Assembly (NCBI RefSeq): GCF_014269025.2
Contig: NZ_CP077094.1
Coordinates: 1,550,001 to 1,614,000, forward strand
Source of the DNA: Pseudomonas promysalinigenes
GTDB taxonomy: Bacteria; Pseudomonadota; Gammaproteobacteria; Pseudomonadales; Pseudomonadaceae
Length of the DNA: 64,000 nucleotides
Reading direction: 5' to 3'
The position numbers were made by a program, and so were the translations under genes. Positions 47,988 to 59,186 of the stretch are shown piece after piece (position 1 is the first letter of the stretch; each line of letters starts with the position of its first letter). The notes under the pieces are model-generated. The model saw nothing but the letters and a program-made list of their open reading frames with translations. It did no database searches and was not told the origin of the DNA.

Positions 47988-48983
47988 ATGTTCGAGGAAG
48001 ACAACGCGCAGTGGGGGCTGGTGCATGCCCTGGTGCTCGATGGTGAAGGCGGCGCACGTGCTATTGCCCGCACCGAGCTGGATGGCCTGCAATTGCAGCC
48101 TCAGGAAAGCTTGTGGTTGCACTGGGATCGCAGTCATCCGCAAACGCGCAGTTGGCTGTTGCACGATAGTGGCTTGAGCGAGTTCGCTTGCGACTTGCTG
48201 CTCGAGGAAAACACCCGGCCGCGCTTGCTGCCTCAGCCCGGTGAACAGCTGCTGTTGTTTTTGCGTGGGGTCAACCTCAATCCGGGCGCAGAGCCTGAGG
48301 ACATGGTCTCGGTGCGCATCCATGCGCAGGCGCAGCGGGTAATCTCGCTGCGCTTGCGGCCGCTGCGTGCCAGCGATGAAGTGTTGCAGCAACTGGAGGA
48401 GGGTAGAGGGCCGAAATCGGCGTCCGAACTGTTGCTGCTGATGGGCGAACTGCTGACCGAGAAAGTCCAGAGCCTGGTCAGCGACCTCTCAGAACTGGTC
48501 GACCTTGAAGAGGAAAAAGTCGAGTCCGACGAGAGGTACACCCCGGAGCATGGCAGCCTGCAGCAAATCCGTCGCCGTGCGGCGGGCTTGCGGCGGTTTC
48601 TGGCGCCGCAGAGGGAGATCTATGCGCAGTTGTCGCGCAGCAAATGGAGCTGGTTCTGCGATGCCGACGCCGATTACTGGAACGAGCTCAACAACAGCCT
48701 TATCCGCTACCTCGAAGAGCTCGAACTGACCCGCGAACGGGCAGCGTTGGTGCTGGAGAGCGAGGATCGCCGCCTCAACGAGCGGATGAACCGCACCATG
48801 TACCGTTTCGGCATCATCACTTGCATCTTCCTGCCCATGAGTTTCATCACCGGGTTGCTGGGCATCAATGTCGGTGGCATACCAGGGGCGAGCAACCCTT
48901 ACGGCTTTTTGTTGGCGTGCATCGTGGTGTTGGCGCTGGCCGTGGGGCAGTGGTGGTTGTTCCGGCGGTTGCGTTGGGTATGA
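47988..48983 (+). CDS. cmaX: CorA/ZntB-family membrane protein CmaX
   Basis: A 331-residue CorA-superfamily protein with a large cytoplasmic funnel domain and two C-terminal helices. The helix boundary reads LLGINVGGIPG, so the family GMN motif is GIN, as in ZntB-type zinc transporters. The Trp/Arg-rich end is FRRLRWV. It probably carries divalent metal or is a channel. In pseudomonads this gene begins the cmaX-crfX-cmpX-sigX-oprF cluster. TGGAGC precedes the ATG. Confidence 0.9.
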   Translation: MFEEDNAQWGLVHALVLDGEGGARAIARTELDGLQLQPQESLWLHWDRSHPQTRSWLLHDSGLSEFACDLLLEENTRPRLLPQPGEQLLLFLRGVNLNPGAEPEDMVSVRIHAQAQRVISLRLRPLRASDEVLQQLEEGRGPKSASELLLLMGELLTEKVQSLVSDLSELVDLEEEKVESDERYTPEHGSLQQIRRRAAGLRRFLAPQREIYAQLSRSKWSWFCDADADYWNELNNSLIRYLEELELTRERAALVLESEDRRLNERMNRTMYRFGIITCIFLPMSFITGLLGINVGGIPGASNPYGFLLACIVVLALAVGQWWLFRRLRWV

Positions 48984-49076
48984 AGGTGCCGAGCGATCTT
49001 GAAACATTCGTTGCAGTGCGATGTGTGACCCATCGCCCGGCCATCTCGTCTCTGACTGACAATGCGCGAGGTGCCC

Positions 49077-49340
49077 ATGCACGATCCGTTTGAACAATCT
49101 TTGCGTGACCTGCTCAACGCATCGCCCTCCGGTGAGGAGCGAGACGATGCCGCGTGCCTGGGTCGCGTGCTGAAAACCGCCAACCGCCAGGTCGGTGCCG
49201 GCGATCTGTTCAGCCTGCTTGGCCGCTGGAGCCAGGCATTGCTGATCGCCGTGAACAATGGCTCGGCGCACGTCGCGCCGGTGCGTCGACACTCTACCCG
49301 CAACGCTGCCGCTGGCAGCAAAGCAGATAAGGCCGATTGA
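49077..49340 (+). CDS. crfX: CrfX, small protein of the sigX cluster
   Basis: An 87-residue protein starting MHDPFEQSLRDLLNASPS, with a helix QVGAGDLFSLLGRWSQALLI and a basic tail. Its place between cmaX and cmpX is the basis for the name. In P. fluorescens and P. aeruginosa this locus sits beside sigX and oprF and has been linked to envelope stress and biofilm regulation. GAGG is six bases before ATG 49077; the ATG at 49062 would put the site inside the gene. The gap to cmpX is only two bases. Confidence 0.85.
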   Translation: MHDPFEQSLRDLLNASPSGEERDDAACLGRVLKTANRQVGAGDLFSLLGRWSQALLIAVNNGSAHVAPVRRHSTRNAAAGSKADKAD

Positions 49341-49342
49341 AT

Positions 49343-50167
49343 ATGGAACTCGATCTCTGGACCCAGAGCCTGGTCACTGCGATGACCGCCCTATGGACCA
49401 AGGTAGCGAACTTCATCCCCAACCTGTTCGGCGCGCTGGTCGTGGTGCTGCTCGGTTTTGTCGTGGCCAAGCTGCTCGACACGCTGCTTTCCAAACTGCT
49501 GGCCAAGTTCGGCCTGGACCGCCTGATGGCGGGCACCGGGTTGACCAAGATGCTTGGCCGGGTTGGCATCCAGGTACCGATCTCGACGCTGATCGGCAAG
49601 ATCGTCTACTGGTTCGTGCTTCTGATCTTCCTGGTTTCGGCCGCTGAATCCCTCGGCCTTGAGCGGGTTTCGGCCACTCTGGACATGCTTGCTTTATACC
49701 TGCCCAAGGTATTTGGCGCAGCGTTGGTGCTGCTGGCCGGCGTGCTGTTGGCGCAGGTGGCCAATGGCTTAGTGCGTGGCGCTGCCGAGGGTATCGGCTT
49801 GGAATACTCCGCCGGCCTTGGGCGCATCACCCAGGGCCTGGTGATCATCATCAGCATCTCGGTGGCGATCAGCCAGCTCGAGGTCAAGACCGACCTGCTC
49901 AACCATGTGATCGTCATCGGGCTGATTACCGTTGGTCTGGCCGTTGCGCTGGCCATGGGCCTCGGCAGCCGCGAAATCGCCGGGCAAATTTTGGCGGGCA
50001 TTTATGTGCGTGAACTGTTCCAGGTCGGCCAGCAAGTGCGCGTTGGAGAGGTCGAAGGCATGATCGAGGAGATCGGCACGGTCAAGACGACCCTGCTGAC
50101 CGATGAGGGTGAGTTGGTATCGCTGTCCAATCGCGTGCTCCTTGAGCAGCGAGTCAACAGCCGCTAA
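49343..50167 (+). CDS. cmpX: CmpX, mechanosensitive-channel-like membrane protein
   Basis: A 274-residue inner-membrane protein with about four helices in its first two-thirds (for example NLFGALVVVLLGFVVAKLL and GKIVYWFVLLIFLVSAAES) and a small beta domain near the C-terminus (LFQVGQQVRVGEVEGMIEEI), which resembles the MscS beta domain. CmpX is believed to sense membrane tension and to affect SigX activity. It is between crfX and sigX. The start at 49343 gives the usual length. Confidence 0.9.
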   Translation: MELDLWTQSLVTAMTALWTKVANFIPNLFGALVVVLLGFVVAKLLDTLLSKLLAKFGLDRLMAGTGLTKMLGRVGIQVPISTLIGKIVYWFVLLIFLVSAAESLGLERVSATLDMLALYLPKVFGAALVLLAGVLLAQVANGLVRGAAEGIGLEYSAGLGRITQGLVIIISISVAISQLEVKTDLLNHVIVIGLITVGLAVALAMGLGSREIAGQILAGIYVRELFQVGQQVRVGEVEGMIEEIGTVKTTLLTDEGELVSLSNRVLLEQRVNSR

Positions 50168-50256
50168 CCGCACAAAAGCTGTTAATGTATGCCGCCGCGA
50201 AATCAGCCCAAGGGGGCTGAGCGGCGACATTGACCTGACTGTCGGCCAGACCTGTT

Positions 50257-50847
50257 TTGAATAAAGTTCATTCGCCGCCCATGCGTTATGACCCCCGCGA
50301 ACTCACCGACGAGGAGTTGGTGGCGCGTTCGCATGAGGAGCTGTATCACGTTACCCGCGCCTATGAGGAGCTCATGCGGCGCTACCAGCGGACCCTTTTC
50401 AACGTCTGTGCGCGTTACCTAGGGAACGACCGCGATGCTGATGATGTCTGTCAGGAGGTGATGCTGAAGGTGCTGTATGGCCTGAAGAACTTCGAGGGTA
50501 AGTCCAAGTTCAAGACCTGGCTCTACAGCATTACCTACAACGAATGCATTACCCAGTACCGCAAGGAGCGTCGAAAACGCCGGTTGATGGATGCCTTGAG
50601 CCTGGACCCTATAGAAGAGGCGTCCGAGGAAAAGGCTCCGAAACCGGAAGAAAAAGGCGGGCTGGACAGGTGGCTGGTGCATGTGAACCCGATCGATCGG
50701 GAAATCCTGGTGCTGCGTTTTGTCGCAGAGCTGGAGTTCCAGGAGATCGCCGACATCATGCACATGGGCTTGAGCGCAACGAAAATGCGCTACAAGCGCG
50801 CCCTAGACAAGCTTCGTGAGAAATTTGCCGGATTGGATGAAACTTAG
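50257..50847 (+). CDS. sigX: ECF sigma factor SigX
   Basis: A 196-residue extracytoplasmic-function sigma factor. Region 2 runs from about residue 35 to 100 (QRTLFNVCARYLGNDRDADD and then VCQEVMLKVLYGLKNF), and region 4 is near 145-190 (DREILVLRFVAELEFQEIAD). SigX directs oprF expression and fatty-acid and envelope genes in pseudomonads. The conserved N-terminus MNKxxx-RYDPREL requires TTG 50257 as start; the ATG at 50281 would remove eight residues. No anti-sigma gene is adjacent, as expected for this family. Confidence 0.95.
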   Translation: MNKVHSPPMRYDPRELTDEELVARSHEELYHVTRAYEELMRRYQRTLFNVCARYLGNDRDADDVCQEVMLKVLYGLKNFEGKSKFKTWLYSITYNECITQYRKERRKRRLMDALSLDPIEEASEEKAPKPEEKGGLDRWLVHVNPIDREILVLRFVAELEFQEIADIMHMGLSATKMRYKRALDKLREKFAGLDET

Positions 50848-50956
50848 TCCGCAGCAAATATCTCTAACGAATCGGTGAGTTCTGCTAGACTTGCCGTCGA
50901 GTTGTCCCCCCGGATTGGTGGGACTGCTTAACTATCACCAGATGGGGATTTAACGG
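50848..50956 (+). promoter_or_regulatory. oprF promoter and leader region
   Basis: The 109 bases between sigX and oprF hold the expected SigX-responsive promoter. A TAACG element at 50865-50869 followed 16 bases later by TAGACT is a possible ECF-type pair, offered only as inference. A GTCCC/GGGAC hairpin (50904-50924) lies in the leader, and GGGGAT precedes the oprF ATG. Confidence 0.45.
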
Positions 50957-51997
50957 ATGAAACTGAAAAACACCTTGGGCTTGGCCATTGGCTCGCTCGT
51001 CGCTGCTACTTCGTTCGGCGTTATGGCTCAAGGCCAAGGCGCGGTCGAAATCGAAGGCAACGTGACCAAGCAGTACTACGACAGCGAGCGTAACTTCAAG
51101 AACGACGGCACCAACCCTGGTGTTCGTCTGGGTTACTTCCTGACTGACGACGTATCCCTGGACCTGGGCTACAACGAAACTCACAACGCCCGTGGCGAAG
51201 TCTTCAACAAGAACATCAAAGGTTCGAAGGCCAAGCTGGACGCTACCTACCACTTCGGTACCGTTGGCGACGCTCTGCGTCCATACGTATCGGCTGGCTT
51301 CGCTCACGAGAGCCTGGGCCAAGCCACTCGTAACGGCCGTGACCACTCCACCTTCGCCAACGTTGGCGCTGGCGCCAAGTGGTACATCACCGACATGTTC
51401 TTCGCCCGTGCTGGCGTTGAAGCCAACTACAACATCGACAGCGGCTACACCGAGTGGGGTCCGTCGGTTGGTGTTGGTCTGAACTTCGGTGGCAGCGGTG
51501 GCAAAGCTCCAGCTCCAGCACCAGCTCCAGTTGCTGAAGTTTGCTCCGACTCGGACAACGACGGCGTTTGCGACAACGTCGACAAGTGCCCAGACACCCC
51601 AGCCAACGTTACCGTTGACGCTGATGGCTGCCCGGCTGTTGCCGAAGTCGTTCGCGTTGAGCTGGACGTCAAGTTCGACTTCGACAAGTCGGTCGTCAAG
51701 CCAAACAGCTACGGCGACATCAAGAACCTGGCTGACTTCATGAAGCAGTACCCACAAACCACCACCGTGGTTGAGGGTCACACTGACTCCGTAGGTCCAG
51801 ACGCTTACAACCAGAAGCTGTCCGAGCGTCGTGCCAACGCTGTCAAGCAAGTGCTGACCCAGCAGTACGGCGTTGAGTCGAGCCGCGTTCAATCGGTAGG
51901 CTACGGCGAAACCCGTCCGGTTGCTGATAACGCCACCGAAGAAGGCCGCGCTATCAACCGTCGCGTTGAAGCTCAGGTAGAAGCCCAGGCCAAGTAA
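50957..51997 (+). CDS. oprF: Major outer-membrane porin OprF
   Basis: A 346-residue porin and structural protein. The signal peptide ends near FGVMAQGQG. The N-terminal eight-stranded barrel has typical alternating strands (VRLGYFLTDDVSLDLGY) and ends with VGLNFGG. A Pro/Ala linker and a Cys-containing segment (CSDSDNDGVCDNVDKCPD) follow. The OmpA-like C-terminal domain, about residues 230-345, binds peptidoglycan through the motif NAVKQVL and ARR-type residues. Codon use is strongly biased, fitting very high expression. It is downstream of sigX and has its own terminator. Confidence 0.98.
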   Translation: MKLKNTLGLAIGSLVAATSFGVMAQGQGAVEIEGNVTKQYYDSERNFKNDGTNPGVRLGYFLTDDVSLDLGYNETHNARGEVFNKNIKGSKAKLDATYHFGTVGDALRPYVSAGFAHESLGQATRNGRDHSTFANVGAGAKWYITDMFFARAGVEANYNIDSGYTEWGPSVGVGLNFGGSGGKAPAPAPAPVAEVCSDSDNDGVCDNVDKCPDTPANVTVDADGCPAVAEVVRVELDVKFDFDKSVVKPNSYGDIKNLADFMKQYPQTTTVVEGHTDSVGPDAYNQKLSERRANAVKQVLTQQYGVESSRVQSVGYGETRPVADNATEEGRAINRRVEAQVEAQAK

Positions 51998-52017
51998 TTG
52001 GTTTGATGCTTCAACGA

Positions 52018-52042
52018 AAAACCCGGCCGAGGCCGGGTTTTT
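52018..52042 (+). terminator. Rho-independent terminator of oprF
   Basis: A perfect 8-bp stem ACCCGGCC/GGCCGGGT with a GA turn, flanked by AAAA and TTTTC, 20 bases after the oprF stop. Confidence 0.95.
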
Positions 52043-52480
52043 CTTTGCCTGTAATTCGTGTGGCTGGCGCCGTGGCCTGCCTTTCGCGCTTATCCCTTAG
52101 CAGCGCGCAGAGCAGCACCAGATTAAGCAGCAGCGATAACATGGCCAAGGTTCGTCAGGCTCTGAGTGGCTCATCCTCAAGCAACTGGTATGAGCGACCA
52201 AGCCAATGCTGGCCTTCACCACGCTCGTTCAGCGGCTCTTAATAGCGGCGACCACCGCCGAAGCACAATCGCACAGCGCCATGGAGCCGACGTTGGGGCT
52301 GTTTTTTCCGGCGCATCGCTGCCCTGTACCCAGGCCAGAGGCGGTGTACTCAAGCATTCACCTGTCCGTTCTGACTAAGCAGTAGGCAAGTGAAGTCGCA
52401 CCCCATGTGCCAAGCCCCTGTCATGCAAGGCCAGTGCTGGCTATAATCGCTGCCTCACTCACCCCGAGCCTTTCTCACCC
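52043..52480. other. 438-bp region without a convincing gene (oprF/pyrD junction)
   Basis: I see no coding sequence I can support here. A 43-codon minus-strand frame beginning at 52142 (MLSLLLNLVLLCALLRDKRE) has one hydrophobic stretch but no ribosome site and runs into the oprF terminator. In P. aeruginosa the cobA and nitrate-assimilation genes follow oprF; here they are absent and pyrD comes next, so this may be scar sequence left by loss or rearrangement. Confidence 0.5.
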
Positions 52481-53506
52481 ATGTATAACCTGGCCCGCCA
52501 GCTGCTGTTCAAGCTTTCCCCGGAAACCTCCCATGACTTGTCCCTGGACCTGATCGGCGCCGGTGGCCGGCTTGGGCTCAATGGCATGCTCTGCAAGCAG
52601 CCGGCTGCGTTGCCGGTGACCGTGATGGGGTTGAACTTCGCCAACCCGGTGGGGCTGGCAGCAGGCCTGGACAAGAATGGCGCGGCCATCGACGGTTTTG
52701 CCCAGTTGGGCTTTGGTTTCGTCGAAATCGGCACCGTAACTCCGCGCCCGCAGCCAGGTAATCCCAAGCCGCGGCTGTTCCGCCTGCCGCAGGCGACCGC
52801 GATCATCAATCGCATGGGCTTCAACAACCTGGGTGTCGACCACCTGCTCGAGCGCGTGCGTGCATCGCGTTACACCGGCGTACTGGGTATCAACATCGGC
52901 AAGAACTTCGATACTCCAGTCGAGCGCGCAGTCGACGACTACCTGATCTGTCTGGACAAGGTTTACACCCAAGCCAGCTACATCACCGTGAATGTCAGCT
53001 CGCCAAATACCCCGGGCCTGCGTAGTCTGCAGTTCGGCGATTCGCTCAAGCAACTGCTCGATGCCTTGGCCGAACGACGTGAGCAGTTGGCTGCACAACA
53101 TGGCAAGCGGGTACCTCTGGCAATCAAGATTGCCCCGGACATGAGCGATGAGGAAACTGCATTGGTGGCCTCGGCGCTGATGGCCTCGGGCATGGACGCG
53201 GTAATCGCCACAAACACCACGTTGAGCCGCGAAGGGGTCGAAGGCTTAGAGTTCGGTGCTGAGGCCGGTGGGCTGTCTGGTGCTCCGGTACTGCACAAGA
53301 GCACGCACATCGTGAAAGTGCTGGCTGGTGAGCTCGGTGGCAAGCTGCCGATCATCGCCGCTGGCGGTATTACCGAAGGCCGTCATGCAGCCGAGAAAAT
53401 CGCAGCAGGCGCGAGCCTGGTGCAAATCTACTCGGGCTTCATTTACAGGGGGCCGCAGCTGATACGCGAAGCGGTAGATGCGATCGCGGCGATGCCCAAG
53501 GCCTGA
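52481..53506 (+). CDS. pyrD: Dihydroorotate dehydrogenase (quinone), class 2
   Basis: A 341-residue membrane-associated class-2 enzyme that oxidises dihydroorotate to orotate with quinone as acceptor, in pyrimidine synthesis. The N-terminal helices [20 protein letters not shown] anchor it to the membrane, and the FMN site follows with [10 protein letters not shown]. The catalytic serine is in [11 protein letters not shown] (around S173/S174). The usual length and starting motif support ATG 52481, although its ribosome site is weak. It is convergent with rmf. Confidence 0.97.
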   Translation: MYNLARQLLFKLSPETSHDLSLDLIGAGGRLGLNGMLCKQPAALPVTVMGLNFANPVGLAAGLDKNGAAIDGFAQLGFGFVEIGTVTPRPQPGNPKPRLFRLPQATAIINRMGFNNLGVDHLLERVRASRYTGVLGINIGKNFDTPVERAVDDYLICLDKVYTQASYITVNVSSPNTPGLRSLQFGDSLKQLLDALAERREQLAAQHGKRVPLAIKIAPDMSDEETALVASALMASGMDAVIATNTTLSREGVEGLEFGAEAGGLSGAPVLHKSTHIVKVLAGELGGKLPIIAAGGITEGRHAAEKIAAGASLVQIYSGFIYRGPQLIREAVDAIAAMPKA

Positions 53507-53509
53507 GGC

Positions 53510-53534
53510 AAAAAAGGGCCCCATCAAGGGGCCC
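53510..53534 (-). terminator. Terminator at the pyrD/rmf convergence
   Basis: A 7-bp stem GGGCCCC/GGGGCCC with an ATCAA loop. On the minus strand it is followed by TTTTTT, so it is a good terminator for rmf. In the pyrD direction it lacks a T run and may work only poorly. Confidence 0.8.
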
Positions 53535-53595
53535 CTGGGCCGAAGCCCGCCGCCCGGATGGGGCGCGCATGGTGACTCGAATTCAGTGTCCTCGT

Positions 53596-53811
53596 TCAGC
53601 CAACGGCGTGATTTTCGTTGAGTCTATGGATGCCAGCGGTGCCAGTCATGCCGTCCCAGTTATCGCCGCGACCTTCGCGCCAGCCATTGATCCAGGCTTG
53701 ACGTACCGAAGGAAGTGTAAACGGGCAAAGTTCGCGGGATTTGCCGGTGACCCCATATTGGTAGCCACGTGAATATGCTCTTTCCAACGGATCACGCTTA
53801 AGTCTTCTCAT
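53596..53811 (-). CDS. rmf: Ribosome modulation factor
   Basis: A 71-residue basic protein that dimerises 70S ribosomes into inactive 100S particles during stationary phase. The sequence RRLKRDPLERAYSRGYQYG and CPFTLPSVRQAWINGWREGR is typical. GAGGG lies nine bases before the ATG. It is convergent with pyrD, and the leader to its right (minus-strand upstream) has the stem-loops described separately. Confidence 0.96.
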   Translation of the reverse strand: MRRLKRDPLERAYSRGYQYGVTGKSRELCPFTLPSVRQAWINGWREGRGDNWDGMTGTAGIHRLNENHAVG

Positions 53812-53849
53812 AGGGTGTTGCCCTCACTTGTTGACTGTAATGTCCCGTC

Positions 53850-53940
53850 GGCCTCTCCGAGGCCGGGCAGAGTCTTTCTGCCGGTTTGCGCTCGCTGCCG
53901 GCGTGGCGAGCTGAATGTGCCGCCTCGTTGCGAAGCGGCC
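53850..53940 (-). ncRNA. Structured rmf leader (probable rmf RNA motif)
   Basis: Three stems lie upstream of rmf: GGCCTC/GAGGCC (53850-53864), GCCGG/CCGGC (53880-53902) and GCCGC/GCGGC with an inner TCG/CGA (53919-53939). A conserved leader named the rmf RNA motif is known upstream of rmf in Pseudomonas. Position and structure fit, though I did not check against the model. The remaining bases to 54322 hold no gene I can support. Confidence 0.55.
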
Positions 53941-54322
53941 TGAGACCAGTTCTAACGAATGCACGTCACGGTGTGAATGATCGATTTGTCATAAGGACGT
54001 AACCTTTCCTAGGGTGAAGGGATAAGTAAATAAATGCGACTCAACCCTATTTGCGGTTTGGCCCGCACACATCGGGGTTTTGCGGAACCTTGACGTCATT
54101 TCGCCAGCGTTGCGACGGGGGCGAAGAAATATCTGGTAATGCGACGAAGGGTCACGCTGGCTCCGTAGTTCGTGGAAATTATCTGTACTGCCTGATGATC
54201 TAAGCTGTTCTTGCTACCTGGCGAGCGGCGCATCAAAACAGGCGGCCTGGCCACCCGGCTGCAATTAAGCAGCAAGGTATGGCCACTCGGATGCCTGCTC
54301 AAAGGGTATTCGGGCAAACATC

Positions 54323-54346
54323 GGCAAGGCGATGCGTCGCCTTGCC
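54323..54346 (+). promoter_or_regulatory. Perfect 10-bp hairpin in the rlmL leader
   Basis: GGCAAGGCGA/TCGCCTTGCC encloses a TGCG loop and ends 30 bases before the rlmL ATG. No T run follows, so it is not a terminator. It may control translation or mark a processing site. Confidence 0.5.
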
Positions 54347-54376
54347 ACTTACATAGCCCAAGGCGCTGGAAAACTC

Positions 54377-56569
54377 ATGTCGGATCGTTTCGAACTCTAT
54401 CTCACCTGCCCCAAAGGCCTCGAAGGCCTGCTTGCCGAAGAGGCCCGCGGCCTTGGCCTCGATGATGTACGCGAGCACACCTCGGCCATCCGTGGCGAGG
54501 CCGACATGGAAACTGCCTACCGCCTGTGCCTATGGTCGCGCTTGGCCAACCGAGTGTTGCTGGTGCTCAAACGCTTCACGATGAAGAATGCCGATGACCT
54601 TTACGATGGCGTGCACGCTGTCGACTGGGCCGACCACCTGGCTGCCGACGGCACGCTGGCCGTGGAGTTCAGTGGCCACGGCTCAGGTATCGACAATACC
54701 CATTTCGGGGCGCTGAAGGTCAAGGACGCCATCGTCGACAAGTTGCGCAACCGTGAGGGCCTGCGCCCATCGATTGAGAAGCTCGACCCGGATGTACGTG
54801 TTCATCTGCGCCTCGACCGAGGCGAGGCCATTCTCTCTCTCGATCTGTCTGGGCACAGCCTGCACCAGCGTGGGTATCGCCTGCAGCAAGGCGCCGCGCC
54901 GCTGAAGGAAAACCTCGCGGCTGCCGTGCTGATTCGCGCTGGCTGGCCACGTATCGCTGCCCAAGGCGGCGCCTTGGCCGACCCAATGTGCGGTGTAGGT
55001 ACCTTCCTGGTGGAGGCTGCGATGATCGCTGCCGATATTGCGCCCAACCTCAAGCGTGAGCGCTGGGGTTTCAGCGCCTGGCTCGGCCATGTGCCGGCGA
55101 CCTGGCGTAAAGTGCACGAACAAGCGCAGGCCCGAGCGCAGGCCGGCCTTGCCAAGCCACCGCTGTGGATTCGCGGCTATGAGGCTGACCCGCGGCTGAT
55201 CCAGCCGGGGCGTAATAACGTCGAGCGCGCAGGCCTTGGCGATTGGGTCAAGATTTACCAAGGTGAAGTCAGCACCTTCGAGCCGCGCCCGGACCAGAAC
55301 CAGAAAGGCCTGGTCATCAGCAACCCACCGTATGGTGAGCGCCTGGGTGACGAAGCCAGCCTGTTGTACCTTTATCAGAACCTCGGTGAACGCCTGCGCC
55401 AGGCTTGCATGGGTTGGGAAGCAGCGGTGTTCACCGGCGCACCCGAACTGGGCAAGCGCATGGGTATCCGCAGCCACAAACAATATGCCTTCTGGAACGG
55501 CGCCTTGCCGTGCAAGCTGTTGCTGTTCAAGGTGCAGCCTGACCAGTTCGTCACTGGTGAACGCCGCGAAGCTCAGCCCGAACATGGCCAGGACCGCCGC
55601 CCTGCGGCAGTCGCCAGCGTGCCGGCACGCCTATCTGAAGGCGCGCAGATGTTCGCCAACCGATTGCAGAAAAACCTCAAGCAGCTCGGTAAGTGGGCGC
55701 GTCGGGAGCAGGTCGACTGCTACCGTCTTTACGATGCCGATATGCCTGAATACGCCCTGGCGGTCGACCTGTATCACGACTGGGTGCATGTGCAGGAATA
55801 CGCAGCGCCTCGCTCGATCGACCCGGACAAGGCACAGGGACGCTTGCTCGATGCCCTGGCTGCAATCCCCCAGGCCCTTGGCATTGATCCTCAACGTGTG
55901 GTGCTCAAGCGCCGTGAGCGCCAGAGCGGCACCCGTCAGTACGAGCGTCAGGCCACTGAAGGGCGTTTCCAGGAGGTCAATGAAGGTGGTGTGAAACTGC
56001 TGGTCAACCTCACTGACTACCTCGATACCGGGCTTTTCCTCGATCACCGCCCCATGCGCATGCGTATCCAGCGTGAGGCCGACGGCAAGCGTTTCCTCAA
56101 CCTGTTCTGTTACACGGCCACGGCCACCGTGCATGCAGCCAAGGGCGGTGCGCGCAGTACCACCAGTGTCGACCTGTCGAAAACCTACCTGGACTGGGCG
56201 CGGCGTAATTTGTCGCTGAACGGCTTTTCCGAGCGTAACCGGCTGGAGCAGGGCGATGTAATGGCCTGGCTTGAAGCCAACCGCGACAGCTACGATCTGA
56301 TCTTCATCGACCCGCCAACTTTCTCGAACTCCAAGCGCATGGAAGGTGTGTTCGACGTTCAGCGCGACCATGTGCAACTGCTTGATCTGGCAATGGCTCG
56401 TCTGGCGCCTGGGGGGGTCCTATATTTCTCCAACAACTTCCGCAAGTTCCAGCTTGATGAGCACTTGAGCACGCGCTATGTGGTCGAGGAAATCAGCGCT
56501 CAGACGCTGGACCCGGACTTCGCGCGCAACAACCGCATTCACCGCGCCTGGCGCCTGCAATTGCGCTAA
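54377..56569 (+). CDS. rlmL: Bifunctional 23S rRNA methyltransferase RlmL/RlmK
   Basis: A 730-residue fusion. The N-terminal half has a THUMP domain (about 40-160) and a methyltransferase that makes m2G2445 (motif ISNPPYGERLG). The C-terminal half is RlmK, which makes m7G2069 of 23S rRNA, with SAM-binding FLNLFCYTATATVHAA and IDPPTFSNSKRM. The ATG at 54377 starts MSDRFELYLTCPKGLEG, the usual N-terminus, with GGAAA upstream; the ATG at 54332 lies within the leader hairpin. The length fits the family. Confidence 0.96.
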   Translation: MSDRFELYLTCPKGLEGLLAEEARGLGLDDVREHTSAIRGEADMETAYRLCLWSRLANRVLLVLKRFTMKNADDLYDGVHAVDWADHLAADGTLAVEFSGHGSGIDNTHFGALKVKDAIVDKLRNREGLRPSIEKLDPDVRVHLRLDRGEAILSLDLSGHSLHQRGYRLQQGAAPLKENLAAAVLIRAGWPRIAAQGGALADPMCGVGTFLVEAAMIAADIAPNLKRERWGFSAWLGHVPATWRKVHEQAQARAQAGLAKPPLWIRGYEADPRLIQPGRNNVERAGLGDWVKIYQGEVSTFEPRPDQNQKGLVISNPPYGERLGDEASLLYLYQNLGERLRQACMGWEAAVFTGAPELGKRMGIRSHKQYAFWNGALPCKLLLFKVQPDQFVTGERREAQPEHGQDRRPAAVASVPARLSEGAQMFANRLQKNLKQLGKWARREQVDCYRLYDADMPEYALAVDLYHDWVHVQEYAAPRSIDPDKAQGRLLDALAAIPQALGIDPQRVVLKRRERQSGTRQYERQATEGRFQEVNEGGVKLLVNLTDYLDTGLFLDHRPMRMRIQREADGKRFLNLFCYTATATVHAAKGGARSTTSVDLSKTYLDWARRNLSLNGFSERNRLEQGDVMAWLEANRDSYDLIFIDPPTFSNSKRMEGVFDVQRDHVQLLDLAMARLAPGGVLYFSNNFRKFQLDEHLSTRYVVEEISAQTLDPDFARNNRIHRAWRLQLR

Positions 56570-56662
56570 GTCGAAAAGGCGCGTTGCGCGCTTAGTGGCC
56601 AATAGCTATAACTCAGCTGAGGGCCGAGATTTCGCAGGACGCTGACGTGATGAGATTGATCT

Positions 56663-59056
<2,394 letters not shown>

Positions 59057-59074
59057 CAGACGCATGTGCTTGCA

Positions 59075-59173
59075 CCGGTAGTTTCGCGGGTAAACCCGCC
59101 CCTTCACGTGAACAACTGCGCTGTAATGCGCTGCTGTTAGTGCCGGAACGGGTTTGGCCGCGAAGAGCCCGGC
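59075..59173. repeat. P. putida-type REP pair
   Basis: TTTCGCGGGTAAACCCGCCC at 59082-59101 and its inverse relative GGGTTTGGCCGCGAAGAGCC near 59150-59169 form a convergent pair 50 bases apart. It lies between the diguanylate cyclase stop and the dacB stop, in the intergenic space typical for REP elements. Confidence 0.8.
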
Positions 59174-59186
59174 CCAAGCAGGCGTA

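Noticed and set aside
52011..52142. A 43-codon minus-strand frame starting MLSLLLNLVLLCALL
   Set aside because: It has no ribosome site and crosses the oprF terminator, so I mention it only in the junction entry.
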